Assembly: GCA_029862885.1 (NCBI GenBank)
Contig: JAOTWM010000003.1
Coordinates: 1 to 37,528, forward strand
DNA from: Gammaproteobacteria bacterium
Lineage (GTDB): Bacteria; Pseudomonadota; Gammaproteobacteria; Arenicellales; JAOTWM01
Reading direction: 5' to 3'
DNA: 37,528 nt
Part shown: positions 10,873-23,525 of the stretch, one piece after another
How the letters are laid out: each line of letters starts with the position of its first letter
How positions within the stretch are numbered: position 1 is the first letter of the stretch
Translations under genes and position numbers: made by a program
Notes under the pieces: generated by a model
The model's database searches: none
What the model saw: the letters and a program-made list of their open reading frames with translations, nothing else
Told to the model about the DNA's origin: nothing

Positions 10873-12375
10873 TCAGACCGATGTGCTCACATCCCGATAC
10901 AAATCGCTCAGCGATGCCGAACTACCCGATTGTAAAATCATACGGGCATGGTGACGCCGCAGTTGCCGAGGCTCTTCGACACCACAGGAATGGGCAATAA
11001 CGCCGACCTCAGGGTTGATGTTAGCGACGTAGTTCGCGACCCGCTGCGCTTTCTGTTCTGGCACCAGGCCACGTTGCAATCGAGGATCGTGCGTCGCTAC
11101 GCCAGTGGGGCAAGTGTTCTTGTTGCATTGCAGAGATTGAATACAGCCTAGCGCGAACATATTGCCGCGCGCCGAAGCAACAAAGTCAGCGCCCATACAC
11201 AACGCCCACGCTACATTCGCCGGAGTAATTAATTTACCCGATGCCACGACTCGAGTGCGCGATCGCAACCCGTATCGGTCAAGAGCGTCCACCAACATCG
11301 CAAGGCTTTCCTTTAACGTCAGACCGACATCATCGATTAACGACATCGGCGCCGCCCCGGTGCCACCATCACCGCCGTCGATGGTAATGAAATCCGGTGC
11401 ACTTTGATCGCCACTACGAACCACCTCGGCGAATAACTCGTCGAGCCAGCCAGAGGCGCCCAATACTGTTTTGAATTCGACGGGATTGCCGGTCACATCA
11501 CGCATATGGGCTAGTAAATCTAATAATTCAAAAATATTGTCAATGTCAGGGTGACGGTTCGGGCTGATCGAATCACAGCCCATCGGAATACCCCGGATCT
11601 GTGCAATTTTATGGGTAACTTTCTTACCTGGGAGAATTCCGCCTTTACCGGGCTTCGCGCCTTGGCTAAGTTTGAGTTCAATCATTTTAATGTTATCGTG
11701 GGCGGCGACCGTGCCGAGCAATCCATCGTCGAGTTCCGCATCATCGGAACGAACCCCATACTTCGCGGTTCCAATCCGAAACACGAGGTCGCCTCCACTG
11801 TGTAAATGATGTGGCGATACGCCTCCTTCGCCCGTCTTCAGCCACGCCCCAGCGATGCGTGCGCCATTCGATAATGCTAGCACTGCAGGCTTGGAAATCG
11901 CGCCATAACTCATTGCAGAAATATTGAACAAAGCCGAAGTGGTATAGGGTTTCCGGCAGTACGGGCCAATGGTTATGGGTAGGGCGGGCACGGCATCCTC
12001 ACCTAACGTGGGAAACAGACAGTTCATAAATACCACCGCGCCGGGGCGCCTTAGGTCCCGAGTCAAACCAAAAGCTACAATATTATCTAATCCCTTGGCA
12101 GCACGATATATCCAGGATCGTTCAGCACGATTGAACGGCAACTCCTCCCGGTCCATCGCAAAGAAGTACTGACGAAAGTACGCACCTAGCCATTCGAAAA
12201 AGTAGCGAAAGTGTCCAATGATTGGATAATTACGGCGAATGGCATGCTTGGTTTGTACGACATCTACGATACAGAGCACGATCAATCCCGCCACAACGGC
12301 TCCCACAATAAAGATGAAAAGCGCTGAGAGCACCTCGAGTGTCGAAATTAGATATCCCGGGGAACTGCCGGTCAT
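10873..12375 (-). CDS. FMN-binding glutamate synthase family protein with N-terminal TM segment
   Basis: FNISAMSYGAISKPAVLALSNGA, KTGEGGVSPHHL, TIDGGDGGTGAAPMSLIDDVG, NTCPTGVATHD; hydrophobic N-terminus. Confidence 0.9.
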   Translation of the reverse strand: MTGSSPGYLISTLEVLSALFIFIVGAVVAGLIVLCIVDVVQTKHAIRRNYPIIGHFRYFFEWLGAYFRQYFFAMDREELPFNRAERSWIYRAAKGLDNIVAFGLTRDLRRPGAVVFMNCLFPTLGEDAVPALPITIGPYCRKPYTTSALFNISAMSYGAISKPAVLALSNGARIAGAWLKTGEGGVSPHHLHSGGDLVFRIGTAKYGVRSDDAELDDGLLGTVAAHDNIKMIELKLSQGAKPGKGGILPGKKVTHKIAQIRGIPMGCDSISPNRHPDIDNIFELLDLLAHMRDVTGNPVEFKTVLGASGWLDELFAEVVRSGDQSAPDFITIDGGDGGTGAAPMSLIDDVGLTLKESLAMLVDALDRYGLRSRTRVVASGKLITPANVAWALCMGADFVASARGNMFALGCIQSLQCNKNTCPTGVATHDPRLQRGLVPEQKAQRVANYVANINPEVGVIAHSCGVEEPRQLRRHHARMILQSGSSASLSDLYRDVSTSV

Positions 12376-12643
12376 ATTGTGCCCTGCAAAGGTGCGCTCT
12401 GCAGGTTAACCCGCCTCACGCGCCATCTCAAAATTCCCGCGTGCGCCGCCCCCCAACAAAGCTAGCGCGGCTCGCGCAGTGCGTGAAATTACTCCATGCC
12501 GTATCGGAGCACAGGCATTTTAATGAAAAACGAGGTTCCCAGTCGATCGCAAAAGGGTGAAACGAAGCGACTACGGGATGGCGCGATTATCACTGCGCCG
12601 AATGCACCGGGTCGCGGATTCGCGATCTGCTGCCGCCAGGGAA

Positions 12644-12665
12644 CGCGCGGTCGACTCACCGCGCG
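12644..12665 (-). terminator. GC-rich hairpin downstream of rplQ, possible alpha-operon terminator
   Basis: Perfect 8-bp stem cgcgcggt/accgcgcg with 6-nt loop about 35 bp past the rplQ stop; no U-tract, so weak. Confidence 0.35.
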
Positions 12666-12698
12666 GCATGAATTATTTTCTCGGTCCTAACCGACCGG

Positions 12699-13097
12699 CT
12701 ACTCAGCAGATTCCGATTCGGCCGTCCCGATCGTGCGGTCGACGAGCTGGACGTATGCCATCGGTGCATTATCACCGCTACGATGTCCGCACTTCAGTAC
12801 ACGCAGATAACCCCCGGGTCGATCCTTAAACCGTACACCGAGATCATCAAATAGTTTACTTACCGCCTCGCGATTTCGCAATCGCGCGTAGGCTAACCGT
12901 CGATTGGCCAACGACGGCACCTTGGACAAAGTAATCAACGGCTCGGCCACAGAGCGTAGCTCTTTGGCTTTGGCCAACGTGGTACGAATTTGTTCATGCT
13001 CGAACAGTGATGCCGTCATGTTTCGAAACATCGCGGTCCTGTGACTCGATGTTCGATTCAAACGGCGTCCGGATTTACCATGACGCATCTTAACCAC
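12699..13097 (-). CDS. rplQ: 50S ribosomal protein L17
   Basis: [24 protein letters not shown]; position after rpoA. Confidence 0.97.
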   Translation of the reverse strand: MVKMRHGKSGRRLNRTSSHRTAMFRNMTASLFEHEQIRTTLAKAKELRSVAEPLITLSKVPSLANRRLAYARLRNREAVSKLFDDLGVRFKDRPGGYLRVLKCGHRSGDNAPMAYVQLVDRTIGTAESESAE

Positions 13098-14106
13098 CTA
13101 TTCCGTTCATTACCGGCCCCGGCTTAATATCCTTCTGTAAAGACGGTGGGGGCCAATTCTCGAGTTTAATCCCCAAGGACAATCCACGGGTCGCGAGCAC
13201 GTCTTTAATCTCGGTCAGAGACTTTTTACCGAGATTCGGAGTTTTCAGCAACTCGACTTCGGTACGCTGAATCAAATCGCCGATATAGTAAATATTTTCA
13301 GCTTTCAAGCAGTTTGCAGAACGAACAGTCAGTTCCAAATCATCGACCGGCCGTAACAATAGTGGATCCACCGCCGGCTCGTCACGTTTCGGTGCTTCAG
13401 AGGCAGTTTCCTCCAGATTAACGAAGATCGAAATCTGCTCGTGTAGAATGGTGGCGGCCCTCCGCATTGCTTCCTCTGGATCGACAGCACCGTTAGTTTC
13501 GATCTCAATAACGAGCTTGTCGAGGTCTGTCCGTTGTTCGACCCGCGCATTCTCGACGGTATAGGCAACTCGACGAATTGGGCTATAGGAAGCATCCAAT
13601 CGCATTACCCCAATGGAAGTAGTCTCTTCTTCTTCCTTAATGTCGGCCACTTGGTAACCACATCCCCGAGTCACTTTCATCTCCATATTCAGGTCACCGT
13701 CTTTCGAGATATGAGCGATAACATGCTCAGGATCGACGATTTCGACATCATGATCCAATTCGATATCGGCTGCAGTCAATACGCCGGGGCCACTTTTGCG
13801 GACTCGAAGCACCGCTTCGTCGCGAGCATGCATACGCAGCGCAAGGGTTTTCAAGTTCATGAGTATTTCTAATACGTCTTCCTGGACGCCTTCGAGGGAC
13901 GAATATTCATGTAATACTCCATCAATCGTGACTTCCGTCACCGCGCATCCTGGCATCGACGACAACAATATTCGTCGCAAAGCATTACCCAAGGTATAGC
14001 CGAACCCACGCTCGAGCGGCTCCAATGTGATCCTTGCGTGTTTTTCGTCAGCGAGATTGACGTCTACTAACCGAGGTTTCAGAAAATCGGCCTTTGAGTC
14101 CTGCAT
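13090..14106 (-). CDS. rpoA: DNA-directed RNA polymerase subunit alpha
   Basis: [20 protein letters not shown]; alpha-[22 protein letters not shown]. Confidence 0.98.
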   Translation of the reverse strand: MQDSKADFLKPRLVDVNLADEKHARITLEPLERGFGYTLGNALRRILLSSMPGCAVTEVTIDGVLHEYSSLEGVQEDVLEILMNLKTLALRMHARDEAVLRVRKSGPGVLTAADIELDHDVEIVDPEHVIAHISKDGDLNMEMKVTRGCGYQVADIKEEEETTSIGVMRLDASYSPIRRVAYTVENARVEQRTDLDKLVIEIETNGAVDPEEAMRRAATILHEQISIFVNLEETASEAPKRDEPAVDPLLLRPVDDLELTVRSANCLKAENIYYIGDLIQRTEVELLKTPNLGKKSLTEIKDVLATRGLSLGIKLENWPPPSLQKDIKPGPVMNGIGG

Positions 14107-14135
14107 AGTTATTCCTCTAGAGAAAGCGATTTGCG

Positions 14136-14759
14136 CTATTTCGAGTACAGCGCAACTACAAGGGATTCATTGATATCGGATGACAAATCACCGCGTTCCG
14201 GTATAGCCGTAAATACGCCCTTCGCGGCCTTGACATCTACATCGACCCATTCCGCAAATCCAATCTGTTCTGCAATCTCCAGTGCTGCCTGTATTCGAAG
14301 TTGTTTCTTGCTTTTATCTCGAATTTCTACGATATCGCTCGGCTTCACTTGAAACGACGGAATATTCACGCGCTGAGCATTAACCATCACCGCGTTGTGG
14401 CGAACCAGTTGCCGCGCTTCTGCGCGAGTTACGCCGAAACCCATTCGGTACGCCACGTTGTCGAGGCGACATTCCAATAGCTGCAACAGGTTCTCACCGG
14501 TGGAACCTTGACGCCGGGCAGCCTCCGAATAATAGTTGCGAAACTGCCGCTCCATGATGCCGTACATCCGACGTAATTTCTGCTTTTCGCGCAGCTGCAC
14601 GCCGTAAACGGTCGTACGTGGACGGCGCCCGCCGGCCTTAAATCCCGGAGGTCGCTCAAACCGACACTTCGAGTCGATCGGTCGCGCCGGACTCTTGAGA
14701 AATAAATCCGTCGCCTCGCGGCGCGCAAGTTTACATGTCGGTCCTAAATATCTGGCCAT
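14136..14759 (-). CDS. rpsD: 30S ribosomal protein S4
   Basis: [42 protein letters not shown]. Confidence 0.97.
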   Translation of the reverse strand: MARYLGPTCKLARREATDLFLKSPARPIDSKCRFERPPGFKAGGRRPRTTVYGVQLREKQKLRRMYGIMERQFRNYYSEAARRQGSTGENLLQLLECRLDNVAYRMGFGVTRAEARQLVRHNAVMVNAQRVNIPSFQVKPSDIVEIRDKSKKQLRIQAALEIAEQIGFAEWVDVDVKAAKGVFTAIPERGDLSSDINESLVVALYSK

Positions 14760-14778
14760 AAGTTTTTAACCTTAACGG

Positions 14779-15174
14779 TTATACACGGCGCCGCTTTGGC
14801 GGGCGACAACCGTTGTGAGGGATCGCGGTAACATCACTAATATTGCCGATTTCAAAACCGACCGCATTCAACGCGCGCACCGCTGAATCGCGTCCCGGGC
14901 CGGGTCCGTTTACTCGCACTTCGAGATTTTTCATTCCAAATTCCTGGGCCGCACGGCCGCAAGTTTCCGCCGCTACCTGGGCGGCAAACGGAGTACTTTT
15001 GCGGGAACCTTTGAAACCCGCACCACCCGCTGTCGCCCAACACAGCGCATTGCCGTGCCGATCGGTGATTGTGATAATGGTATTGTTGAATGACGCGTGA
15101 ATATGCGCGATACCCTCCACGACGTTCTTCTTTACCTTCGGTTTGCTCTTTCGAGCAGCTTTACCTTTTGCCAT
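14779..15174 (-). CDS. rpsK: 30S ribosomal protein S11
   Basis: [38 protein letters not shown]; start trimmed from the track ORF. Confidence 0.96.
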   Translation of the reverse strand: MAKGKAARKSKPKVKKNVVEGIAHIHASFNNTIITITDRHGNALCWATAGGAGFKGSRKSTPFAAQVAAETCGRAAQEFGMKNLEVRVNGPGPGRDSAVRALNAVGFEIGNISDVTAIPHNGCRPPKRRRV

Positions 15175-15190
15175 TATTGCTCCAACTAAG

Positions 15191-15547
15191 CTAGCGTTTG
15201 ATCGGCCGCCGCGGACCTTTTCGAGTACGCGCATTGGTGGATGTGCGCTGGCCCCGAACCGGTAACCCGCGTCGATGACGCATTCCCCGGTAACTGCCGA
15301 GATCCATAAGGCGTTTAATATTCATCGACACCTCGCGCCGCAAGTCCCCTTCGACTTGATAATTTCCGACTGCGCCGCGCAAATTCTCCGCCTCACCCTC
15401 GGATAAATCTTTGACTTTGAGGGAGCGTTGGACGCCAGCAGCATCACAAATACGCCGTGCGCTTGCGAGTCCGATTCCGTATATCGAGGTCAAGGCGATC
15501 TCGATGTCTTTATGATTCGGGAGATTTATCCCGGCAATTCGCGCCAC
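15191..15547 (-). CDS. rpsM: 30S ribosomal protein S13
   Basis: [26 protein letters not shown]...[19 protein letters not shown]. Confidence 0.97.
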   Translation of the reverse strand: MARIAGINLPNHKDIEIALTSIYGIGLASARRICDAAGVQRSLKVKDLSEGEAENLRGAVGNYQVEGDLRREVSMNIKRLMDLGSYRGMRHRRGLPVRGQRTSTNARTRKGPRRPIKR

Positions 15548-15642
15548 GGCTAGCAGTCTCCAATAAATTGTTCAAAAAAGCGGCTAAACATACTTATTTA
15601 TCCTTTATAAATCAAGGTCTTGTCACTACAAAAAAATCCGAG

Positions 15643-15756
15643 CTAGCCTTGGCGTTGTTTGTGTCGCGGATCGGAACAAATTACCCGTACCACGCGGCGG
15701 CGGATGACAATTTTGCAGTTCCGACACAATTTTTTGACCGACGCTCGAACTTTCAT
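15643..15756 (-). CDS. rpmJ: 50S ribosomal protein L36 (absent from ORF track because short)
   Basis: Manual translation [37 protein letters not shown] (37 aa) between secY and rpsM. Confidence 0.97.
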   Translation of the reverse strand: MKVRASVKKLCRNCKIVIRRRVVRVICSDPRHKQRQG

Positions 15757-15796
15757 GGCTCACTCCTTAAGTTTTGCGACGATATCTCGCTGACGC

Positions 15797-17134
15797 TCAA
15801 CGCGACAGACCGAGACCGCCAAGGCCGCCTTTCTTTAATAAACTCTCATACTGACGCGACATTAAATGCGACTGCACCTGCGCCATCAGATCCATCATCA
15901 CCACTACGATGATCAACAACGACGTACCCCCGAAGTAAAACGGCACGCTCCACTTCAAGATCAATATTTCGGGAATCAAGCACACAAATGTCAGATAGAT
16001 CGCCCCAGCTAAGGTCAGTCTGGACACGATGCCGTCGATATATCTTGTGGTTTGAGTCCCAGGTCGAATTCCGGGAATGAACGCCCCGGATTTTTTCAAA
16101 TTATCGGCAATTTCCTTCGGGTTAAAAACTAGAGCCGTATAAAAGAAACAGAAAAAGATTATCGCACTCGCAAATGCCAATATATATATAGGTTGCCCGG
16201 GGGATAATGTTGACGATATGTCCCGCAACCACCCCATTCCTTCCGCTTGCCCAAACATACTACCGAGGCTGGCGGGAAACAGAATAATACTTGATGCAAA
16301 AATCGGCGGTATCACGCCGGCCATATTCAGCTTCAAGGGCAAATGACTGGTCTGCCCCGCGATCATACGGCGACCTTGCTGCCGTTTGGCGTAGTTCACC
16401 GTAAGCCTTCGCTGGCCACGCTCGACAAATACCACGAACCAGGTAATCGCGATCGCGCCAATAAACAGCAGCAGTACAAAAATGGGTTGAAACGAGCCGG
16501 TGCGCGCGAGTTCCAATGTCCCCGCCACTGCCGCAGGAAGGCCCGCAACTATACTGCCAAATATAATCAATGAAATTCCGTTGCCAATACCCCGCTCGGT
16601 GATTTGCTCACCCAACCATACGAGAAACATCGTGCCCGCCACCAAACTAATGACGGTGGTCATCTTAAATCCAATTCCCGGAGTCAGTACCACCGCCGCC
16701 CCATTTGCGACTTGGCCTTCGATTGCTACCGCGATCCCCAAACCCTGGAAAGTCGCCAGTAACACCGTCCCATAACGCGTGTACTGCGTGATTTTACGGC
16801 GACCCGCTTCGCCTTCTTTCTTTATCTGTTCAAGCGCCGGTACCACCGCTGTCATCATCTGAATGATGATAGAGGCGGAAATATACGGCATAACCCCTAG
16901 CGCAAACACCGATAACCGAGTCAATGCACCGCCCGAGAACATATTAAATACGTCGATAATCGAGCCGCGGGTCTGCTCAAATAAGGCCGCAACCGCCGCC
17001 GGATCGACACCGGGAATCGGTATATGGGTGCCCATACGGAACACCACCATCGCTCCCAATACGAACAGTACCCGCTGCCGTAACTCGGTCAGCTTGCCCA
17101 TTCCTCCGAACGAAGGCGTACTCGATTTCGCCAT
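15797..17134 (-). CDS. secY: protein translocase subunit SecY
   Basis: [28 protein letters not shown]; multi-TM, 445 aa. Confidence 0.97.
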   Translation of the reverse strand: MAKSSTPSFGGMGKLTELRQRVLFVLGAMVVFRMGTHIPIPGVDPAAVAALFEQTRGSIIDVFNMFSGGALTRLSVFALGVMPYISASIIIQMMTAVVPALEQIKKEGEAGRRKITQYTRYGTVLLATFQGLGIAVAIEGQVANGAAVVLTPGIGFKMTTVISLVAGTMFLVWLGEQITERGIGNGISLIIFGSIVAGLPAAVAGTLELARTGSFQPIFVLLLFIGAIAITWFVVFVERGQRRLTVNYAKRQQGRRMIAGQTSHLPLKLNMAGVIPPIFASSIILFPASLGSMFGQAEGMGWLRDISSTLSPGQPIYILAFASAIIFFCFFYTALVFNPKEIADNLKKSGAFIPGIRPGTQTTRYIDGIVSRLTLAGAIYLTFVCLIPEILILKWSVPFYFGGTSLLIIVVVMMDLMAQVQSHLMSRQYESLLKKGGLGGLGLSR

Positions 17135-17568
17135 CAGTTCTCTATCGTACCGCCGGCCGCCTCGATCTGTTCGCGGGCGCCCTTAGTCACGGCTATACCC
17201 TTGAGCGATACCGGTTCGGCTAATACGCCGGAAGCAATAACCTTCGCGCGTTTCGCGGTCCCTGGTATTACCCGCCCCTTTTTCAGCGCCATCAAATCGA
17301 CCACCTCCGCATCCAGCCCCTGCAATTCATTCAATCTGACTTCGGCACATTCCCCCGCCGACATAGAGCGGAAGCCACGCTTTGGCAAGCGCCGTTGTAA
17401 CGGCATTTGTCCGCCCTCAAACCCGACCTTGTGGTAACCGCCAGCCCGCGAATGCTGCCCTTTGTCGCCACGGCCGCATCTTTTGCCCACTCCGGAACCG
17501 GGGCCCCGGCCGACGCGCTTGCGCTTGGTTCGAGCGCCGCTCGGGCTGTGCAGATCGTTCAAACGCAT
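17134..17568 (-). CDS. rplO: 50S ribosomal protein L15
   Basis: [44 protein letters not shown]. Confidence 0.97.
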   Translation of the reverse strand: MRLNDLHSPSGARTKRKRVGRGPGSGVGKRCGRGDKGQHSRAGGYHKVGFEGGQMPLQRRLPKRGFRSMSAGECAEVRLNELQGLDAEVVDLMALKKGRVIPGTAKRAKVIASGVLAEPVSLKGIAVTKGAREQIEAAGGTIEN

Positions 17569-17759
17569 CAGATTTCCTCGTACGATAATAGATACGATAC
17601 TTTATTAATCATGCCGCGAACCGCTGGTGTATTTTCGACCTCAACTGTGTGGTGCATACGACGCAGCCCGAGGCCGCGGACACAGGCCAGGTGTGTTTTG
17701 CCGCGACCGTACAAACTACGCACTAACGTCACGCGAATTTTCTTACTTGTTTTCGCCAT
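17568..17759 (-). CDS. rpmD: 50S ribosomal protein L30
   Basis: [53 protein letters not shown]. Confidence 0.96.
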   Translation of the reverse strand: MAKTSKKIRVTLVRSLYGRGKTHLACVRGLGLRRMHHTVEVENTPAVRGMINKVSYLLSYEEI

Positions 17760-17763
17760 CGGA

Positions 17764-18276
17764 TCAATCAGTCAGATCGCCCAGTGATTTGCCACGTTTC
17801 GCAGCCACGGTCTCCGGACTCACCACCGAGCGCAAGCCACTGATCGTAGCGCGGGCAACATTTACCGGATTCGTCGTACCGATAACCTTGGCCAGAATAT
17901 TGCGTACACCGACCACTTCAAATACTGCTCGCATCGTACCCCCGGCGATGATCCCGGTGCCCTCCGAAGCCGGCCGCATTACAACCCGGGCGGCCCCGTG
18001 TCGGCCGATTAACGGATAATGCAGCGTGCCGTCGCTGAGTTCCACGGAAGTCAAATCGCGGCGGGCATTCTCCAGAGCCTTTTGCACGGCCAACGGCACT
18101 TCACGGGCTTTACCGCGGCCGAGACCAATGCGACCATTGCCGTCACCGACCACCGTCAGCGCCGAAAATCCGAACTGGCGACCGCCCTTGACCACTTTGG
18201 CGACACGCCTAACGCTTATTAAACGCTCCTGTAAATTCTCATTTCGATTATCGAAACGTTCGTTACTCATTGCCAT
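17764..18276 (-). CDS. rpsE: 30S ribosomal protein S5
   Basis: [47 protein letters not shown]. Confidence 0.97.
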   Translation of the reverse strand: MAMSNERFDNRNENLQERLISVRRVAKVVKGGRQFGFSALTVVGDGNGRIGLGRGKAREVPLAVQKALENARRDLTSVELSDGTLHYPLIGRHGAARVVMRPASEGTGIIAGGTMRAVFEVVGVRNILAKVIGTTNPVNVARATISGLRSVVSPETVAAKRGKSLGDLTD

Positions 18277-18332
18277 ACCGCATACTGTCCCGTATCAATC
18301 CGTTATGTTGCCGAAGCCGAAATGGCACTCCG

Positions 18333-18689
18333 CTAAAACTGTAAACCGTTTTCACGGGCCGCATCTGCCAGAGCTTTAATCCGCCCGTGGAAACGAAATC
18401 CCGAACGATCAAAGGCCACTGAATCGATACCTTTGGCTTTGGCCCGCTCAGCAATCGCCTTGCCGATAACCGCAGCCGCGCCAATGTTACCGCCGTTACT
18501 AACGTCACCGCGGATCGTCGGCTCAACAGTCGACGCGCTCGCAATTACCCGCGAGCCATTGCAGTCGATCAATTGCGCATAAATATGGCGCGGCGAGCGA
18601 AAAACACACAATCGGGTAGCTCCTAACCGTTCTATTTTCGCCCTTGCTCGGCGTGCGCGGCGGAGCCGTTGCCGTTTCTTATCCAACAT
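18333..18689 (-). CDS. rplR: 50S ribosomal protein L18
   Basis: [19 protein letters not shown]...[27 protein letters not shown]. Confidence 0.96.
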   Translation of the reverse strand: MLDKKRQRLRRARRARAKIERLGATRLCVFRSPRHIYAQLIDCNGSRVIASASTVEPTIRGDVSNGGNIGAAAVIGKAIAERAKAKGIDSVAFDRSGFRFHGRIKALADAARENGLQF

Positions 18690-18700
18690 TGTTAGTGCCC

Positions 18701-19234
18701 TTACTTTTTCTTGGCCTGCTTGCGAATAACACGTTCATCGGCGTAACGCACACCTTTACCCTTGTACGGTTCAGGCGGCCGGTAACGACGAATTTCTGCC
18801 GCAGTCTGCCCGACCAACTGTTTATCCGCTCCCTTCACAACAATCTCGGTTTGAGTTGGCGTTTCTACGGTAATACCGTCTGGAATCGGATGATTTACCG
18901 GATGCGAGTAGCCCAACGCAAGATTTAGGTTCGTGCCTTGCACCTGGGCGCGATACCCCACGCCGATTATCGTTAGCCGTTTCTCAAAGCCGGCCGATAC
19001 TCCGGTGACCAAGTTATTTACTAGTGCCCGTGTCGTGCCAGCCATAATCCGTGCATCGTTAAGCTCATTGCGGGTACCGACGGTGAGAATATCGCCATCC
19101 TTGGAGATCGACACCAACGGATGCAGGGCACAATGCAATTCACCCTTCGGACCTTTCGCCGATACACGGTCATCCGACACATTGACCTCCACACCCGATG
19201 GGATAGGAATTGGGTTCTTTGCTACTCTCGACAC
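18701..19234 (-). CDS. rplF: 50S ribosomal protein L6
   Basis: [17 protein letters not shown]...[26 protein letters not shown]. Confidence 0.97.
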   Translation of the reverse strand: MSRVAKNPIPIPSGVEVNVSDDRVSAKGPKGELHCALHPLVSISKDGDILTVGTRNELNDARIMAGTTRALVNNLVTGVSAGFEKRLTIIGVGYRAQVQGTNLNLALGYSHPVNHPIPDGITVETPTQTEIVVKGADKQLVGQTAAEIRRYRPPEPYKGKGVRYADERVIRKQAKKK

Positions 19235-19268
19235 TGCATTTACCTCTATAACGTCTTCGTTCAGACCC

Positions 19269-19664
19269 TCAATACACCGTACAAATTACTTCGCCACCCA
19301 CGCCGACCTTGCGGGCCGCACGTTCGCTCATTATCCCCTGCGACGTCGATACGATGGCTACGCCGAGTCCACCATTGACGGTGGGTAAGTCCTGCATCGA
19401 GCGATAGACCCGCCGTCCGGGACGACTGATCCTCTTCAGTTCATCGATAACGGGGCCACCTTGATAATATTTCAAGGTGATCTCCAACGTCGCCTTAGAG
19501 CCACTGGCATCCACCTTATAGTCGGTAATATAGCCTTCGTCCTTTAACACGGCGGCTATCGATACTTTGACCGTGGAACTCGGCATTGCTACCGTGGCTT
19601 TCTCCGCCCGCAAACCGTTGCGTACACGGGTTAGCATATCGGCAATGGGATCAGTCATACTCAT
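19269..19664 (-). CDS. rpsH: 30S ribosomal protein S8
   Basis: [46 protein letters not shown]. Confidence 0.97.
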   Translation of the reverse strand: MSMTDPIADMLTRVRNGLRAEKATVAMPSSTVKVSIAAVLKDEGYITDYKVDASGSKATLEITLKYYQGGPVIDELKRISRPGRRVYRSMQDLPTVNGGLGVAIVSTSQGIMSERAARKVGVGGEVICTVY

Positions 19665-19705
19665 TTAAAATTTGCGCTCCAGAAATTACGTTACCACGCG
19701 TGATG

Positions 19706-20011
19706 TTACCAGCTCGCCTTAACGACACCCGGCGCTTCACCCCGCATCACTACTTCGCGAAGTTTGCTACGGCTTAATCCGAATTTTCGATAATAACCAC
19801 GCGGCCGCCCAGTCAACCCACAGCGGTGCCGATAGCGCGACCGACTCGAATCACGCGGTAGCTTTTGCAGATCTATCATCGCCTGCCAACGACTTTCAGC
19901 GTCACCATCGGAATCAACCACTTGCGCCCGTAATTCCGCGCGCCGCGCTCCAAAACGCTCCGCCAACCGCTTTCGCTTCACCTCGCGAGCCACCATCGAT
20001 TTCTTTGCCAT
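19706..20011 (-). CDS. rpsN: 30S ribosomal protein S14
   Basis: [20 protein letters not shown]...[38 protein letters not shown]. Confidence 0.97.
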   Translation of the reverse strand: MAKKSMVAREVKRKRLAERFGARRAELRAQVVDSDGDAESRWQAMIDLQKLPRDSSRSRYRHRCGLTGRPRGYYRKFGLSRSKLREVVMRGEAPGVVKASW

Positions 20012-20022
20012 AAGATCTACTT

Positions 20023-20562
20023 TTATGTCCTAATCGGGAAATTAAATCCGAGCAACAATGCCCTCGCTTCGTCGTCATTTCTGGCCGTCGTCGCGATCGT
20101 AATATCTAATCCTCGGATCGCATCGACGTTATCGTAATCGATCTCTGGAAACACGATCTGTTCCTTAAGTCCAAACGAATAGTTTCCACGACCATCAAAC
20201 GACTTTGCCGGCAAGCCACGAAAATCACGAATTCGAGGAATAGAAATCGCGATCAAACGATCCAAAAACTCGTACATACGATCACGCCGTAATGTCACCA
20301 TACAGCCGATGGCCCATCCCTCACGTACTTTGAAAGCGGCGACTGATTTTCGGGCCTTGGTAATCACGGGTTTTTGACCGCTGATCCGCGCCATATCCCC
20401 GGCTGCTTTTTCCAGTACGTTCTTGTCGGTCAACGCCTCGCCGAGCCCCATATTTAATGAGATCTTGGTAATTCGAGGTACCTGCATTGTGTTGCTATAG
20501 CGGAATTGCTCCTTCAGCTTCGGCACCACCGTATTTTGATAATGTTCCTGCAATTTCAACAT
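20023..20562 (-). CDS. rplE: 50S ribosomal protein L5
   Basis: [43 protein letters not shown]. Confidence 0.97.
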   Translation of the reverse strand: MLKLQEHYQNTVVPKLKEQFRYSNTMQVPRITKISLNMGLGEALTDKNVLEKAAGDMARISGQKPVITKARKSVAAFKVREGWAIGCMVTLRRDRMYEFLDRLIAISIPRIRDFRGLPAKSFDGRGNYSFGLKEQIVFPEIDYDNVDAIRGLDITIATTARNDDEARALLLGFNFPIRT

Positions 20563-20586
20563 TTTCGCTGCAACATCGAGTTCAAC

Positions 20587-20907
20587 TTATTGAACGTCGA
20601 CGACCTCATTATTTGATTTGAAGTACCGGACCTTGCGACCGTCCTCCAATTGTTTAAATCCTACGCGATCAGCTTTCTTCGTGATCGGGTTATAAAGCGC
20701 CAGGTTGGAAACATGGATCGGCGCTTCCTTCTCGATAATTCCACCGGTTATACCCTTATTCGGATTCGGCTTCGTGTGGCGCTTCACCACATTTACGTTG
20801 TCCACCAGCGCCTGATCGTCTTTCAATATCCGCAGGATCGTACCTTGCTTACCGCGATCGCGGCCCGCCAGGACCACAACATCGTCACCTTTACGCAGTC
20901 TTTGCAT
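20587..20907 (-). CDS. rplX: 50S ribosomal protein L24
   Basis: MQRLRKGDDVVVLAGRDRGKQGTILRIL. Confidence 0.96.
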   Translation of the reverse strand: MQRLRKGDDVVVLAGRDRGKQGTILRILKDDQALVDNVNVVKRHTKPNPNKGITGGIIEKEAPIHVSNLALYNPITKKADRVGFKQLEDGRKVRYFKSNNEVVDVQ

Positions 20908-20918
20908 TAGCAACTACC

Positions 20919-21287
20919 TCAAAGCACTTCCGGCGCTAAAGAAATAATTCGCATGAACCGTTCGCTCCGGAGTTCGCGCGTCACTGGGCCGAAAATTCGA
21001 GTGCCCACCGGTTGTAGCTGAGCGTTTAACAAAACTGCGGCATTCTTGTCGAATCGAATCAACGACCCATCACCACGGCGCACACCATGCTTGGTCCGCA
21101 CGATAACCGCATTGTATACATCGCCTTTGCGCACACGACTGTTGGGAATCGCTTCTTTAATACTTATGCGAATCACATCACCGATTCCGGCGTATCGACG
21201 CTTTGAACCACCCAATACTTTGATGCACTGAACCCGTTTTGCGCCACTATTGTCGGCAACGTCCAATGTACTTTGCATTTGTATCAT
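20919..21287 (-). CDS. rplN: 50S ribosomal protein L14
   Basis: [37 protein letters not shown]. Confidence 0.97.
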   Translation of the reverse strand: MIQMQSTLDVADNSGAKRVQCIKVLGGSKRRYAGIGDVIRISIKEAIPNSRVRKGDVYNAVIVRTKHGVRRGDGSLIRFDKNAAVLLNAQLQPVGTRIFGPVTRELRSERFMRIISLAPEVL

Positions 21288-21299
21288 CGGTTCGCTCCG

Positions 21300-21578
21300 C
21301 TATTCAGCACGTTCCAAAATCTTAACCAAGCGCCAGCTCTTGGTTTTCGATAGTGGGCGGCATTCTTCAATCAAGACCTTGTCGCCTTGCCTACAATCGT
21401 TATTTTCGTCATGGGCGTGCAAACGCGTCGATCGACGAATAATTTTCTTGTAGATCGGGTGTAGTACCCGTCGTTCCACCAAAACAGTGATGGTTTTGTC
21501 CATCTTATTACTGATAACACTGCCCGGTACGGAGCGCGTGCTGGTTACGACATCAACAGCAGCGGCTGACTCGTTCAT
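21300..21578 (-). CDS. rpsQ: 30S ribosomal protein S17
   Basis: [42 protein letters not shown]. Confidence 0.96.
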   Translation of the reverse strand: MNESAAAVDVVTSTRSVPGSVISNKMDKTITVLVERRVLHPIYKKIIRRSTRLHAHDENNDCRQGDKVLIEECRPLSKTKSWRLVKILERAE

Positions 21579-21772
21579 GTGGCTGCTCTCATTATTTCAT
21601 TCATTACCGTTTTTATCCGTGCAATCTCGCGACGGACTTCTTTAAACCGAGACGGATTCGCCAGTTGCCCGGTGCCGCGTTGCATTCGCAAGTTGAACTG
21701 CTCCTGCCGAAGTTCGATAAGTTGCTTATCGAGTTCTTCTTGGGACTGATTTCGTAATTCCGAAGCCGCCAT
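21575..21772 (-). CDS. rpmC: 50S ribosomal protein L29
   Basis: [55 protein letters not shown]. Confidence 0.96.
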   Translation of the reverse strand: MAASELRNQSQEELDKQLIELRQEQFNLRMQRGTGQLANPSRFKEVRREIARIKTVMNEIMRAAT

Positions 21773-21774
21773 GG

Positions 21775-22188
21775 TTATGCCGCCTGTCGCCTCGCAAAGG
21801 TTGTAGATACTGAGAGTTTAGCTCCCGCCAAACGCATCGCTTCGCGCGCCAAATTCTCATTGACCCCTTCAATTTCATACAACACATGACCGGGCTTAAT
21901 AACCGCAACCCAATATTCAGGGTTGCCTTTACCCTTGCCCATACGCACTTCCAACGGCTTTTTCGAAACGGGCTTATCTGGAAACATCCGCACCCATACC
22001 CGGCCACCGCGTTTAATATGTCGATTGATGGCACGCCTCGCGGCCTCGATCTGACGTGCCGTAACACGGCCACGGGTCGTGGCTTTTAGACCATAATCGC
22101 CAAAGCTCACGCGGTTTCCGCGGGTGGCATTGCCCCGGTTCCGGCCCTTTTGCTGCTTGCGATACTTGGTTCTTTTGGGTTGTAACAT
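21775..22188 (-). CDS. rplP: 50S ribosomal protein L16
   Basis: [36 protein letters not shown]. Confidence 0.97.
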   Translation of the reverse strand: MLQPKRTKYRKQQKGRNRGNATRGNRVSFGDYGLKATTRGRVTARQIEAARRAINRHIKRGGRVWVRMFPDKPVSKKPLEVRMGKGKGNPEYWVAVIKPGHVLYEIEGVNENLAREAMRLAGAKLSVSTTFARRQAA

Positions 22189-22200
22189 ATTAAGTACGCT

Positions 22201-22881
22201 CTAACCTTGACCGGCAACCGCCGCTTTGGCATCGCCTTCGACTTGTTCATCACCAACGAACACTTCGCCCTTAAAAATCCATACTTTGACGCCAATGACA
22301 CCGTACGTCGTGTGCGCCTCTGCCAATCCATAATCGATATCGGCGCGTAATGTATGCAGCGGCACGCGCCCTTCCCGATACCATTCGGTTCGCGCGATCT
22401 CGGCGCCGTTTAATCGGCCGGCCACCATGACTTTCACTCCCTTTGCGCCTAACCGCATGGAATTCTGCACAGCGCGCTTCATTGCGCGACGAAACATGAT
22501 GCGTTTTTCCAATTGCTGGCAAATATTCTCTGCTACCAAGGAGGCATCCAGTTCGGGCTTACGTATCTCTTCCACGGCAATATGCACAGGACCGCCGTTA
22601 ATTCCAGCCAACTCGGCGCGTAAACGATCGATGTCTTCACCTTTTTTGCCGATTACAATACCCGGACGCGCAGTGTGAATCGTTACATTGATATTTTGCG
22701 ACGGCCTCTCGATGGCGATTTTACTGATCGCCCCATTCGGAATACGACGCCGAATAAAATCTCTAACCTTTAAATCGCCCGCTAAATTCGTCGCATAATC
22801 CCGTTTCGATGCGTACCAACGGGCATTCCAGTCCTTGACAATGCCTAGGCGAAATCCTATAGGCTGAACTTTTTGCCCCAT
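22201..22881 (-). CDS. rpsC: 30S ribosomal protein S3
   Basis: [33 protein letters not shown]; start trimmed, overlaps rplV stop by 1 nt. Confidence 0.97.
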   Translation of the reverse strand: MGQKVQPIGFRLGIVKDWNARWYASKRDYATNLAGDLKVRDFIRRRIPNGAISKIAIERPSQNINVTIHTARPGIVIGKKGEDIDRLRAELAGINGGPVHIAVEEIRKPELDASLVAENICQQLEKRIMFRRAMKRAVQNSMRLGAKGVKVMVAGRLNGAEIARTEWYREGRVPLHTLRADIDYGLAEAHTTYGVIGVKVWIFKGEVFVGDEQVEGDAKAAVAGQG

Positions 22882-23225
22882 TAGCTCTCTCTCCTTGAAT
22901 CGCCAACGGCAATTATGATGTGCGAAGTTCGCTTCCATATCGACGCGGCGCGACCCTTGGCCCGTGCCCGCCAGCGCTTCGCCACGGGGCCATGGTCAAC
23001 ACAGGCTTGTTCGACCCATAATTCATCAATATCCGCACCTTCGTTGTGTTCCGCATTCGCGATTGCGGATTCCAGTGCCTTCTTGATGGAATGCGCCGCT
23101 TTTTTAGGGCTAAATTCCAAAATCTCCAGCGCCTGAGACACCGGTTTACTGCGAATTTGATCCGCAACAAGCCGGCATTTCTGCGGCGAAATGTGAACAT
23201 ATTTAGCGACAGCTTTTACTCTCAT
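22881..23225 (-). CDS. rplV: 50S ribosomal protein L22
   Basis: [52 protein letters not shown]. Confidence 0.97.
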   Translation of the reverse strand: MRVKAVAKYVHISPQKCRLVADQIRSKPVSQALEILEFSPKKAAHSIKKALESAIANAEHNEGADIDELWVEQACVDHGPVAKRWRARAKGRAASIWKRTSHIIIAVGDSRRES

Positions 23226-23236
23226 TCAATCACCCA

Positions 23237-23509
23237 CTATTTTACCTTGCGGTCTGCAGTGTGCCCTTTAAAGGTACGGGTTGGTGCGAATTCGCCCAAT
23301 TTATGGCCGACCATATTCTCGCTGATCAGTATCGGTACGTGTTGATGACCGTTATGCACTGCAATCGTCAAACCAACAAACTCCGGCATGATCATCGATC
23401 GGCGCGACCAGGTCTTGATGGGGCGCCGGCTACTCTGAGCCTTAGCGGCCTCGATCTTGGTCCACAGATGGTGATCGACAAACGGGCCTTTCTTTATGGA
23501 ACGTGGCAT
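23237..23509 (-). CDS. rpsS: 30S ribosomal protein S19
   Basis: [22 protein letters not shown]...[22 protein letters not shown]; start trimmed. Confidence 0.97.
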   Translation of the reverse strand: MPRSIKKGPFVDHHLWTKIEAAKAQSSRRPIKTWSRRSMIMPEFVGLTIAVHNGHQHVPILISENMVGHKLGEFAPTRTFKGHTADRKVK

Positions 23510-23525
23510 ATCTATATTGCACTCA

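Noticed and set aside
12557-12829. Plus-strand ORFs between the glutamate synthase-like gene and rplQ
   Set aside because: Arg-rich low-complexity translations overlapping rplQ on the other strand; no support.
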